From: JAZSNA01 sp045536135
GTDB lineage: Bacteria; Pseudomonadota; Alphaproteobacteria; CAAHEQ01; UBA3637
Length of the DNA stretch: 14,227 nucleotides
Direction of reading: 5' to 3'
NCBI GenBank assembly: GCA_045536135.1
Contig: JAZSNA010000029.1
Location: 1 to 14,227 of the forward strand
Shown here: positions 1-6,516 of the stretch, piece after piece
Position numbering within the stretch: position 1 is the first letter of the stretch
How the letters are laid out: each line of letters begins with the position of its first letter
Translations under genes and position numbers: made by a program
Notes under the pieces: generated by a model
Database searches by the model: none
Told to the model about the DNA's origin: nothing
The model's input: only the letters and a program-made list of their open reading frames with translations

Positions 1-13
1 ATAAATTATTATC

Positions 14-42
14 TTGAATTTTATTTTGAATCGGGATAGGAT
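14..42 (+). promoter_or_regulatory. Possible promoter of the first Cys-rich gene
   Basis: A TTGAAT hexamer (14-19) and a TAGGAT hexamer (37-42) are separated by 17 bases, which fits a sigma-70 type promoter with a weak -10 box. Transcription would start near 49 and give a short leader before the ATG at 65. The region is A+T-rich, so a chance match is quite possible. Confidence 0.3.
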
Positions 43-64
43 TATATCCTTCGGGGATGTTGAT

Positions 65-532
65 ATGATAAACAGAAAAAAAATAATCGCTTTGATTTTA
101 ATTGGGGTTTTATTAGGAAGTATTGGATACGTCGCATTAAGGGATAAAAAAACATTAATTTGTCAAAGTAATGCGGATTGTGATGCTTGTTCTGAAAAAT
201 GTGTGGATGGAAAATGTATGCCGTCTAAAAAGTATAATTTTAACGGAAAATGTTGTTATAAAATTCCGATCGGGGATCAAATGTATGATTATGACGGATT
301 GATAAAGTTGTTTGCTCTTAAACACAGAAAGCCGAATATAAATGAACAAACCGGTTGTCCGGATGGAAATTATGTTTGTGCAGACGGATATTTTTCTTTT
401 CAAGAAGATATGGTATGGAAATGTTGTCCGGGGTATAATTCTTTAAGAGAATGGGCAACGGCTCATAATTGTGCGGATATGCTGATTGTGGATAGTGAAA
501 ACGGATGTCCCGTCAGATGTTTACAAAAATAA
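65..532 (+). CDS. Small membrane-anchored Cys-rich protein
   Basis: A 155-residue protein of unknown function. I chose the ATG at 65 because a GGGG ribosome site lies about ten bases upstream and the hydrophobic helix then begins right after a basic N-terminus (MINRKK). The in-frame ATG at 14 would add 17 residues without such a site. Residues about 7-23 form one membrane segment or uncleaved signal anchor, so the rest is predicted to be periplasmic or surface exposed. This part has a short CxxxxDC...C...GxC module (ICQSNADC to GKC), then a domain KKYNFNGKCC...GDQMYDYDG ending in a Trp-Cys-Cys stretch. Both blocks recur, in the same order, at the N-terminus of the large protein at 7032-9524 (LCQNDRDC; KKYVYKGNCC...GDQYYSYDG), so the two genes are paralogous over this domain. 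The many cysteines suggest disulfide bonding outside the cytoplasm. No catalytic motif is seen. Confidence 0.75.
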   Translation: MINRKKIIALILIGVLLGSIGYVALRDKKTLICQSNADCDACSEKCVDGKCMPSKKYNFNGKCCYKIPIGDQMYDYDGLIKLFALKHRKPNINEQTGCPDGNYVCADGYFSFQEDMVWKCCPGYNSLREWATAHNCADMLIVDSENGCPVRCLQK

Positions 533-545
533 TTTATAAAAAATA

Positions 546-574
546 TTGACTTTGTCCCTAAAATAGGGTATAAA
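546..574 (+). promoter_or_regulatory. Strong sigma-70 type promoter of the leader unit
   Basis: TTGACT (546-551) and TATAAA (569-574) are separated by exactly 17 bases, close to the bacterial housekeeping consensus. The expected start of transcription is about 580-582, which coincides with the ATG of the leucine-rich leader ORF at 582. The spacer carries a small inverted repeat (CCCTA / TAGGG, 556-560 and 564-568) that could be an operator or chance. Confidence 0.7.
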
Positions 575-581
575 TGCAGAC

Positions 582-662
582 ATGTTAAATGTAAAAGGTT
601 TATTGTTGCTGAACTTGGGACTTTTGGATGGTTTATCCAAAGGCGGGGTTGCGGTGTTATAA
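582..662 (+). CDS. Leucine-rich leader peptide (attenuator type)
   Basis: A 26-codon ORF with ten leucine codons (residues 2, 7-10, 12, 14, 15, 18 and 26), including four in a row at 600-611, using four different leucine codons. It starts at or within two bases of the predicted transcription start, so it would be translated as a leaderless or nearly leaderless message. The Sinorhizobium meliloti trp leader is known to be leaderless in the same way. A strong intrinsic terminator follows 20 bases after the stop. From memory, the E. coli leu leader peptide has the same GLLLLN string followed by a Gly-rich tail, which resembles the GLLLLN and KGGV segments here. The inferred role is as a sensor: ribosome stalling when charged tRNA-Leu is scarce would decide the fold of the RNA downstream. 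The alternative is a small RNA whose ORF is incidental. Confidence 0.6.
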   Translation: MLNVKGLLLLNLGLLDGLSKGGVAVL

Positions 663-705
663 GTCTTTTAAACAGAAAACCAAATCCCCGGTGAAACGGG
701 GATTT
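619..705 (+). promoter_or_regulatory. Candidate transcription attenuator with competing RNA folds
   Basis: Several mutually exclusive pairings are visible by eye. TTTGGAT (623-629) can pair with ATCCAAA (635-641) around a five-base loop. GGATGGTTT (626-634) can instead pair with AAACC plus ATCC (677-681 and 684-687, two-base bulge), and CGGGG (644-648) can pair with CCCCG (686-690). The last two pairings would open the terminator arm at 682-690. GACTT (619-623) and AAGTC (661-665) can close an outer stem. This is what a ribosome-controlled attenuator needs, but I could not compute folding energies, so which pairing acts as the antiterminator is undecided. Confidence 0.5.
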
Positions 706-709
706 TTTT
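682..709 (+). terminator. Intrinsic terminator behind the leader ORF
   Basis: AAATCCCCG (682-690) and CGGGGATTT (697-705) form a nine-base-pair stem with loop GTGAAA, and seven Ts run from 703 to 709. This is a textbook Rho-independent terminator on the plus strand. It lies just ahead of the ribosome site of the 46-codon ORF at 726, so termination here would keep that ORF off. On the minus strand the same hairpin is followed only by a broken T run, and could weakly end transcripts coming from suhB. Confidence 0.8.
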
Positions 710-725
710 ATGAAAGGATATAAGT

Positions 726-866
726 ATGTACAGAGAAGAAGAAGTTGTTTTAAAAGAAGCGGAAGAAACAATTAAACGGTTAGAGGAAGAACAACAAAAA
801 AGGGTTGAAAAAATTACTCATCAAGGAAAAACCGTCCCCCAAAAAGAAGGACGAGTTCGTTCCTAA
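726..866 (+). CDS. Small, highly charged helical protein (46 residues)
   Basis: An ORF of 46 codons starting at ATG 726, with AAAGGA seven bases upstream. The product is rich in Glu, Lys, Arg and Gln, with runs such as REEEVVLKEAEE and KRLEEEQQKR that should form a long amphipathic or coiled-coil helix over residues about 2-30. A polar tail with HQGKTVPQKEGRVRS follows. No cysteines, no membrane segment and no family that I recognise. It is the only gene between the attenuator-like terminator and suhB, which converges on it with a 16-base gap. If the leader unit at 582-709 is a real attenuator, this is the gene it would control. The sparse leucine content (two residues) makes a biosynthetic enzyme fragment unlikely. 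It could be a real small protein or a chance reading frame; the ribosome site favours the former. Confidence 0.5.
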   Translation: MYREEEVVLKEAEETIKRLEEEQQKRVEKITHQGKTVPQKEGRVRS

Positions 867-882
867 TGCAGTAAAATAAAAA

Positions 883-1752
883 TTATTTCTTTAATGCAGT
901 CAAAATCTTTTCGCACAGAGTTAAATTTGATGCGATAATGCAATCGGATTTTAATAAATCCTTTAACTCTGTTTTGCCGTCTTTTGTCATAAATTGACCG
1001 CCGGATTCCTTGATAATCAGATACGGGGCACTGATATCCCATAATTTTTCATCTCCACCGGTCCAAATATCTATCTGACCGCCGGCAACCCCACAGAGTT
1101 CCAATGTTGTTGAACCCATTTTGCGGACACCCGAACACATTGGAAATTTCTGCTTTAATTTCATCGGAATACGGATTAAGCATTGTGCAAAATTTGTTCG
1201 TGCCGATACACGTAACCGTTTATTTCCGGTCGGCGACATTTTAAAAGCTCCGTTTCCTTTTTCGGCATAATATAAGTCCCGTGTAATTGGATTATAAATA
1301 ACCGAAGCAATGATTTCATCATTTTTTCTTAATGCGACGACAACAGAAAAAATGTCAATGGCATGTAAATAGTTGTTTGTTCCGTCCAACGGGTCTATAA
1401 TCCATGTGTATTCCGAACCGTTTTGAGGCTCTATAACTCCGCTTTCTTCACAAATAAAGCCATAATCCGGTCGTTCTTGCTTTAAAATATCAATCAGGAT
1501 TTTTTCCGAATTAATATCGGCATTGGATACGAAATCGGTCGGGCCTTTTTTAGACACTTGCAATTCGCCGACTTCACGAAAATCATGAACCAAACTGGCA
1601 CCGGCTTTTTGAACAGCCTTAATCATAATGTTTAAGTTCGGTGATAATTTCTTTAATCGTTGAACTTCACGACTTTCAATTTGAGCCAATCGTTCCCGTG
1701 TGGATATCCGTCTTTTTTCAACAACAGTCGGATTTTTTAAGGTAAAAGCCAT
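883..1752 (-). CDS. suhB: Inositol monophosphatase family protein (SuhB-like)
   Basis: A Mg2+-dependent phosphatase of the FIG/IMPase superfamily, expected to hydrolyse inositol monophosphate or a related sugar phosphate in the cytoplasm. The 289-residue product shows the metal-binding motifs in order: EES at 102-104, IDPLDGTNNY at 119-128 (ligands Asp120 and Asp123), and LWDISAP at 237-243 (Asp239). In E. coli, SuhB also acts in rRNA antitermination; whether this protein does so cannot be seen. The family core begins at about residue 37 (SPNLNIMIKAVQKAG), so there is an extra basic N-terminus of about 36 residues. I kept the start at 1752 because it has AAAGGG just upstream and shares one base with the efp stop (TAATG), which indicates translational coupling. 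Most family members are about 260-270 residues long, so the extension is notable. Position 242-243 is Ala-Pro rather than the common Ala-Gly, a variation I believe also occurs in relatives. Confidence 0.92.
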   Translation of the reverse strand: MAFTLKNPTVVEKRRISTRERLAQIESREVQRLKKLSPNLNIMIKAVQKAGASLVHDFREVGELQVSKKGPTDFVSNADINSEKILIDILKQERPDYGFICEESGVIEPQNGSEYTWIIDPLDGTNNYLHAIDIFSVVVALRKNDEIIASVIYNPITRDLYYAEKGNGAFKMSPTGNKRLRVSARTNFAQCLIRIPMKLKQKFPMCSGVRKMGSTTLELCGVAGGQIDIWTGGDEKLWDISAPYLIIKESGGQFMTKDGKTELKDLLKSDCIIASNLTLCEKILTALKK

Positions 1753-2315
1753 TATTTTGCCCTTTCAACATAACTACCATCTTCGGTATTGACGACGATT
1801 TTCTCACCATTTCCGACAAACAACGGAATCATTGTTTTGATACCGTTATCCAAAATTGCTGGTTTGAAAGATGTGGTGACGGTTTGTCCTTTTATGGATG
1901 GTTCCGTTTCAACGATTGTTCTGACGACTTTTTGGGGAATAGTAACGGAAATCGGACGTCCCTCAATAAAGGCAATGTTAACTTCCATATTATCTTCCAG
2001 ATATTTGGCTTTTTCACCCATTAAATCCATCGGAACTTCAATTTGGTCATAGTTATCCAGTTGCATGAAAATTAAATTGTTGCCTTCTTGATATAAATAT
2101 TGGCAATCATGATCTTCCGATGTCAAACGTTCGACAGTATCGGCAGTCCGCCAGCGATCGTTTGTTTTGTTTCCGGTATCAATATCACGCATTTCAACTT
2201 GGATAAATGCACCGCCTTTTCCGGGGGTAATGATTTCAATTTTTGTGACTGAATATTGTTTGCCGTTTTGAGCAATAACCCAACCCGGACGAATTTGATT
2301 TGCTTGTGCTTTCAT
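1752..2315 (-). CDS. efp: Translation elongation factor P
   Basis: EF-P enters the ribosomal E site and rescues ribosomes stalled at polyproline stretches. The 187-residue product has the usual family length and its three beta-barrel domains: the KOW-like N-terminal domain with the modification loop ITPGKGGAF (residues 29-37), a middle domain (about 65-125), and the C-terminal OB domain with TVTTSFKPAILDNG and PLFVGNGEKIVVNTEDGSYVER. Lys33 at the loop tip lies where E. coli Lys34 carries beta-lysine. The EpmA homologue encoded divergently next door supports this modification. The ATG has AGAAGGA about ten bases upstream. The gene overlaps suhB by one base, so the two form a minus-strand operon. 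EpmA-type modification usually needs EpmB, which is not in this window. Confidence 0.97.
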   Translation of the reverse strand: MKAQANQIRPGWVIAQNGKQYSVTKIEIITPGKGGAFIQVEMRDIDTGNKTNDRWRTADTVERLTSEDHDCQYLYQEGNNLIFMQLDNYDQIEVPMDLMGEKAKYLEDNMEVNIAFIEGRPISVTIPQKVVRTIVETEPSIKGQTVTTSFKPAILDNGIKTMIPLFVGNGEKIVVNTEDGSYVERAK

Positions 2316-2344
2316 TTTATGCTATCCTTCTTTTATAGATTAAT
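2316..2344. other. Very short divergent gap between efp and epmA
   Basis: Only 29 bases separate the two divergent start codons. On the minus strand the efp ribosome site (2325-2331) is clear. On the plus strand no purine-rich ribosome site precedes the epmA ATG at 2345. TATA-like hexamers occur on both strands but are too close to the starts to be convincing, so the promoters probably lie inside the opposite genes. Confidence 0.5.
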
Positions 2345-3358
2345 ATGTCGGATTCTTATCATAATTTTAAAATAAAGGCAAGAGATATGATTGAAAATAT
2401 TTTAAAAAAAAGAATTTTAATAATTCAAACTGTCCGTCGTTTTTTTGATGAACATGGATTTTTAGAGGTTCAAACACCAGTTTTACAAAAATGTCCGGGG
2501 ATGGAAGTCCATTTATCCGCATTTGAAACTCGCTTGAACGAACCGGTTGGTATGGGGGCTCATCAAATGTTTTTACATACATCTCCGGAATTTGCGATGA
2601 AAAAGTTATTAGCCAAAGGTTGGAATAAAATATACCAGATTTGTCCGTGTTTTCGGAATGAAGAATATGGTTTAACTCACAGACCGGAATTTACAATGCT
2701 TGAATTTTATGAAAAAAATACGGATTACAGGCGGATGATGGAATTGACGGAAAGCTTGATGAAAACTTGTGGAAAGGCGGTTGGTTTTGATGTGCCAGAT
2801 TTTGAAAAGATTTCGGTCCGAGAGGCTTTTCTTAAATATGCTTCGGTTGATTTAATCGAAACCTTGCCGGAGGGGTATGATTTAAATCCGAATCCGGAAA
2901 AAATTATAAAAATTGCACATGAATTAGGACTTCATCCCAGTGATAATGATACATGGGAGGATGCTTTTTTCAGAATTATGTTGGAATTGGTTGAACCTAA
3001 ATTGGGCGTTGATAAGCCGACGATATTATATGATTATCCGGTCGCATTGGGGGCATTGGCTAAAACAAAGGATACGGATATTCGTTTTGCCGAACGTTTT
3101 GAAGTTTATGCTGGCGGTATGGAAATCGGAAATGCGTTTTCCGAATTAACGGATGCTACTGAACAACGAAATCGTTTCGTTCATGATATGAAACGGAAAA
3201 AAGAGCTGTATGGAATATCCTATCCGATTGATGAAGAATTTATGACGGCTTTGGATAAAATAGATAAAGCTTCCGGAATTGCTATCGGATTAGACCGTAT
3301 GATTATGTATCTGACCGATCAAAAAGACATTGCCGATGTCTTATTTGTTGATGTATAA
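2345..3358 (+). CDS. epmA: EF-P--(R)-beta-lysine ligase EpmA
   Basis: EpmA (also PoxA, GenX or YjeA) is a shortened class II lysyl-tRNA synthetase without the anticodon-binding domain. It attaches (R)-beta-lysine to EF-P. The 337-residue product matches the family length (E. coli about 325) and aligns from ILKKRILIIQTVRRFFDEHGFLEVQTP onward. Class II motif 2 is seen as FRNEEYG with F103 and R104, followed by HRPEFTMLEFY. Further family strings are AERFEVYAGGMEIGNAFSELTD, and motif 3 is SGIAIGLDRMIM (310-321). The start is uncertain: the ATG at 2345 has no visible ribosome site, while the in-frame ATG at 2387 (MIENILKK) has AAGG and AGAG upstream and would still keep the whole domain. It is divergent to efp, its substrate gene, which supports the assignment strongly. 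Confidence 0.95.
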   Translation: MSDSYHNFKIKARDMIENILKKRILIIQTVRRFFDEHGFLEVQTPVLQKCPGMEVHLSAFETRLNEPVGMGAHQMFLHTSPEFAMKKLLAKGWNKIYQICPCFRNEEYGLTHRPEFTMLEFYEKNTDYRRMMELTESLMKTCGKAVGFDVPDFEKISVREAFLKYASVDLIETLPEGYDLNPNPEKIIKIAHELGLHPSDNDTWEDAFFRIMLELVEPKLGVDKPTILYDYPVALGALAKTKDTDIRFAERFEVYAGGMEIGNAFSELTDATEQRNRFVHDMKRKKELYGISYPIDEEFMTALDKIDKASGIAIGLDRMIMYLTDQKDIADVLFVDV

Positions 3359-3419
3359 GTATTTTTTTCTTGTGTTTTTTATAAAAGCATTTATTATAGG
3401 TAAAAAAAAGGGGTTATAT

Positions 3420-3827
3420 ATGAAAAAAACTTTTTTATCGCTACTGTTTTTAATTATCATCGGGTGTAGTCCGCTTGATAAAGGTCAAACAATCTTTTAT
3501 TGGGAAAATCCGCTTGCTGATGAAGAATGGTTTGTTAAGGATCATAATGATTGTATCGAACAAGCTGATTATTGGCCATGGACTTTACCGGCTTGGCCGT
3601 TGAATGCTCAAAAAGTTCCGTCTCGAAAATTTCAAAACGAATCCGATAATGGGGTTTGGGCTTCGTTTGTGCCGTATCCGGGGGCTCAACCGCTATATGT
3701 TAATACGGTTTGGGCGGATTGGTCTGTATCAACAGGTGCGTATCAGTCATGTATGCAGGATCGTGGATATAAAATGACACGGGAACCTGTGGTTCGTCGT
3801 CAACTTATTCCGGATGTGGAAAGATAA
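3420..3827 (+). CDS. Small secreted lipoprotein
   Basis: A 135-residue predicted lipoprotein. The ATG at 3420 follows AAGGGG at a good distance and directly starts a signal peptide MKKTFLSLLFL with lipobox IIGC, giving lipid-modified Cys16. An upstream in-frame ATG at 3330 lies inside epmA and would bury the signal. The mature part is Trp- and Tyr-rich (YWPWTLPAWPL, VWADW) and has two more cysteines in the contexts DCIEQADYW and YQSCMQDRGYK. The second resembles the short C-terminal 'CM..RGY' motif found in many small proteobacterial envelope lipoproteins of unknown role; the two could form a disulfide. The stop codon abuts the start of the glycosyltransferase gene with no spacing, so it is the first gene of the 3420-6980 operon. 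No enzymatic motif is visible. Confidence 0.8.
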   Translation: MKKTFLSLLFLIIIGCSPLDKGQTIFYWENPLADEEWFVKDHNDCIEQADYWPWTLPAWPLNAQKVPSRKFQNESDNGVWASFVPYPGAQPLYVNTVWADWSVSTGAYQSCMQDRGYKMTREPVVRRQLIPDVER

Positions 3828-4964
3828 ATGAAAAAAATAGTTATATGTCAAATTTTGCCGGCTTTGGAAACCGGTGGGGTAGAGCGTGGAACAATTGAAA
3901 TTGCTCGTGCCTTATGTCAAAAAGGGTGGACTAATTATGTCATATCAAGTGGTGGACCGATGGTTAAAGAGCTGGAAAAATTGGGTGTTGAGCATATTCA
4001 ATTACCTGTGCATTCCAAAAATCCGATTAAGATGTTTTTATCTGCCCGAAAACTGAAAAAAATTATCAAGGAAAAAGGAATTACACTGATTCATGCTCGT
4101 TCTCGTGCACCGGCTTGGGTGGCGTGGCTGGCTTTAAGAGGACAGAAAAAAGTTAAATTTTTAACCAGTTTTCATGGAACTTACGGATTAAAGCCTAGAA
4201 TTTTTAAAACTTTTTATAATGCCGTGATGTTGAAATCCGAACGGGTTATTTGCGTTTCCGATTTTATTAAAAATCACATTCTGAAAAATTATGCTGTTAA
4301 TCCGGAAAAATTGACGGTTGTTCATCGGGGGGCGGATGTTGAAACATTTAATCCGATAAAGGTCTCGCCGAAACAAAAAATATCCTTATCCAGATATTGG
4401 CATTTACCCTTTGGGAAAAAAGTAATTTTACTTCCGGGGCGATTAACTCATTGGAAAGGACATTTGGATTTGATAGAAGCCTTTTCTTTGATGAGGCATC
4501 GTGATTTCGTGGGTGTTTTTGTTGGGTCTGATCAAGGTCGGGTTGAATACAGCAATCAAATTCGTCAAAAAATTGCCGAAAAGAAATTAAAAGGTCGGGT
4601 TTTGATTAAAAAAAGATGTGATCAAATGCCGGTTGCATATTTTTGTTCGGATATTGTGGTGTGCCCATCTTTGGAGCCCGAGGCATTCGGACGAACCGTT
4701 CCGGAAGCACAAGCAATGGGTTGTTTAACGGTAGCTTATGCCCATGGTGGAGCCATGGAAACCATAAAAGATGGTCAAAACGGTTTTTTAATTAATGTGG
4801 GCGATATTAAAGCGTTGGCTCAAAAGTTGGATGAGTTGTTGGATTTGACCGAGGTACAAAAACAAAAAATTGCTCAACAGGCAATTAAAGGGGTTCGGGA
4901 TAATTTTTCAATATCTAAAATGTGTGAAAAGACTTTGAAGATATATGAAGAAATGCATTCTTGA
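3828..4964 (+). CDS. GT4 family glycosyltransferase (GT-B fold)
   Basis: A 378-residue retaining glycosyltransferase, probably transferring a sugar onto an envelope glycan such as LPS core or another cell-surface polymer. The N-terminal half begins with QILPALETGGVERGTIEIARAL, the typical acceptor-side Rossmann start of GT4 enzymes. The linker and donor half contain NPEKLTVVHRGADVETFNP and LLPGRLTHWKGHLDLIEAF (about residues 203-222). The nucleotide-sugar site EPEAFGRTVPEAQAMG has the E-x7-E pair Glu285 and Glu293. No membrane helix is seen, so it should work at the cytoplasmic face of the inner membrane. It starts right at the lipoprotein stop and overlaps the M24 peptidase gene by 20 bases, which indicates coupled translation. 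The exact sugar and acceptor cannot be told from the sequence. Confidence 0.9.
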   Translation: MKKIVICQILPALETGGVERGTIEIARALCQKGWTNYVISSGGPMVKELEKLGVEHIQLPVHSKNPIKMFLSARKLKKIIKEKGITLIHARSRAPAWVAWLALRGQKKVKFLTSFHGTYGLKPRIFKTFYNAVMLKSERVICVSDFIKNHILKNYAVNPEKLTVVHRGADVETFNPIKVSPKQKISLSRYWHLPFGKKVILLPGRLTHWKGHLDLIEAFSLMRHRDFVGVFVGSDQGRVEYSNQIRQKIAEKKLKGRVLIKKRCDQMPVAYFCSDIVVCPSLEPEAFGRTVPEAQAMGCLTVAYAHGGAMETIKDGQNGFLINVGDIKALAQKLDELLDLTEVQKQKIAQQAIKGVRDNFSISKMCEKTLKIYEEMHS

Positions 4965-6516
4965 ACAAATAAAGAAACATCAGGCAGATGCTTTTCTTGT
5001 TTTTCATCCCGGCGAATATGATGAAAAAAGATTAAGCTTGTGTCCGACTTTCTTTTCTGAATTGACTGGTTTCGGCGGTTCGTTTGGAATTTGTCTGATG
5101 ACATCGAAAAAATCCTATTTGTTCGTTGATGGACGGTATATCGAATCGGCTCGGAAACAATCTTCAATGGAAGTTGTTTTGTTTAACGGATTGACGGATG
5201 TTTTTAAATTTATATCCGAACATCTGAATATTCAAAAGATATTGTATGATCCTTGGCAATTAAGTATTTATATGACGGAAAATATACAAAAAAAGTTTTC
5301 ATCTTTTGTCTTTGGTGAAGCTGATTTAAATATTCCGACGATTGATAAAAAAGATGAAATTTTTGATTATTCATTAAAGTATGCCGGTCAAAGTACATTT
5401 GAAAAATTATCTAAAACGGATTTTGATTGTGATGTCTTTTTGATGACCGATCTGAATACGGTGTCTTGGCTTTTAAATCAAAGAAGTTTTGTATTGCCAT
5501 ATTCTCCCCTTGTTTTAAAAAGGTTATTGATTTTTCACAATAAGACATATTCTTTCTTTTCCAAAGAGACTTTATCGGGTTTAAATGGGAAAAAGGTCGG
5601 GCTTGATTTTAATCACGCCTCAAAAGGGCTTTATAATCAATTGATTGAAAATGGGGCGGATGTTATTCATATAAAAAATCCGTTTATTATGGATCAAGTT
5701 TGTAAAAATGAAACGGAGTTGGAAAATATAACTCAAATAGCCCTAAAAGAAAGTGCCGTTATTTGTGATTTTTTGTGTTGGTTAGAGAAAAATTATTCAA
5801 ATCATACCGAAAAAAGTGCGGTGGATTATTTAATCCGATTACGGGAAAAAAATGAATTATATCAATCCGAATCTTTTCCGGCAATATCGGCAATTTCATC
5901 ACATACCAGTATGCCTCATTATGAAACATCGGATGCCGAATTTGGCAATGGGGGGATTTATTTAATTGATACCGGAGCTCAATATCTGGGTGGAACAACG
6001 GACATGACAAGGACGATTGTTTTGGGAGATGAAATTTATTCGGAATGGACGGAAAAATATACTCGTGTTTTAAAGGCTCATATTGCATTGGCTCGGGCAA
6101 CTTTTACGAAAGATACAAAAACAGGTGAATTGGACCGAATAACTCGTGCATATGTGACTTATAATCACGCCAGCGGTCATGGTATCGGTGCATTTTTATC
6201 CGTTCACGAAACGCCACCGACTTTATCTCCCAATTCACAAGATACTTTAAAGCCAGGAATGGTTTTGTCGAATGAGCCGGGTTTTTATCAGGAAGGTAAT
6301 TTTGGAATACGAATAGAAAATATGATGAAAGTTGTGGAAAATCAAAATAACTTTTCCTTTGAAATGTTGACTTATATCCCGATGTGTGATAAATTGATTG
6401 ATTATAAATTATTGGATGAAGATGAAAAGATGTGGTTGGAAAAATATCGCCAAGATATGATTTCAAAAATATCTCATCTTGTGGAAGCGGAAACCTTATT
6501 ATGGCTGGAAAAGTAA
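4945..6516 (+). CDS. M24 family Xaa-Pro aminopeptidase (aminopeptidase P type)
   Basis: A cytoplasmic dinuclear-metal peptidase of clan MG that should release the N-terminal residue from peptides with proline in second position. The 523-residue product has the three-part layout of the long aminopeptidase P class: two creatinase-like N-terminal domains (about 5-115 and 145-245; FVDGRYIESA is typical) and the catalytic pita-bread domain (about 255-470). All five metal ligands are present: Asp342 (IDTGAQY), Asp353 (TDMTRT), His412 (SGHGIG), Glu444 (NEPGF) and Glu458 (IRIEN). MPHYETSD at about 325 matches the active-site MPHY of relatives. It is shorter than the usual 590-600 residues of this class, mostly in the middle domain. 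It begins inside the end of the glycosyltransferase gene and overlaps smpB by 16 bases. Confidence 0.93.
   Translation: MKKCILEQIKKHQADAFLVFHPGEYDEKRLSLCPTFFSELTGFGGSFGICLMTSKKSYLFVDGRYIESARKQSSMEVVLFNGLTDVFKFISEHLNIQKILYDPWQLSIYMTENIQKKFSSFVFGEADLNIPTIDKKDEIFDYSLKYAGQSTFEKLSKTDFDCDVFLMTDLNTVSWLLNQRSFVLPYSPLVLKRLLIFHNKTYSFFSKETLSGLNGKKVGLDFNHASKGLYNQLIENGADVIHIKNPFIMDQVCKNETELENITQIALKESAVICDFLCWLEKNYSNHTEKSAVDYLIRLREKNELYQSESFPAISAISSHTSMPHYETSDAEFGNGGIYLIDTGAQYLGGTTDMTRTIVLGDEIYSEWTEKYTRVLKAHIALARATFTKDTKTGELDRITRAYVTYNHASGHGIGAFLSVHETPPTLSPNSQDTLKPGMVLSNEPGFYQEGNFGIRIENMMKVVENQNNFSFEMLTYIPMCDKLIDYKLLDEDEKMWLEKYRQDMISKISHLVEAETLLWLEK

Noticed and set aside
580..709. 6S RNA or SRP RNA as the explanation of the short promoter-terminator unit
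   Set aside because: I see neither the long closing stem with central bubble of 6S nor the GGAA-type loop of SRP RNA. The leucine-rich frame explains the segment better.
710..775. Alternative ORF from ATG 710 (21 codons, Arg-rich)
   Set aside because: The ATG directly follows the terminator T run, has no ribosome site, and overlaps the better-supported frame at 726.
864..900. Nine-base direct repeat TAATGCAGT at 864-872 and 892-900, looking like a target-site duplication
   Set aside because: Only 19 bases of A+T-rich sequence lie between the copies, with no inverted ends or transposase. One copy is part of the suhB coding end, so chance or a tiny local duplication is enough to explain it.
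3361..3419. Possible promoter (TTGTGT, TATTAT) and terminator between epmA and the lipoprotein gene
   Set aside because: The hexamers are poor and the region is nearly all A and T. The only hairpin (ATAAA/TTTAT) is too weak to call.
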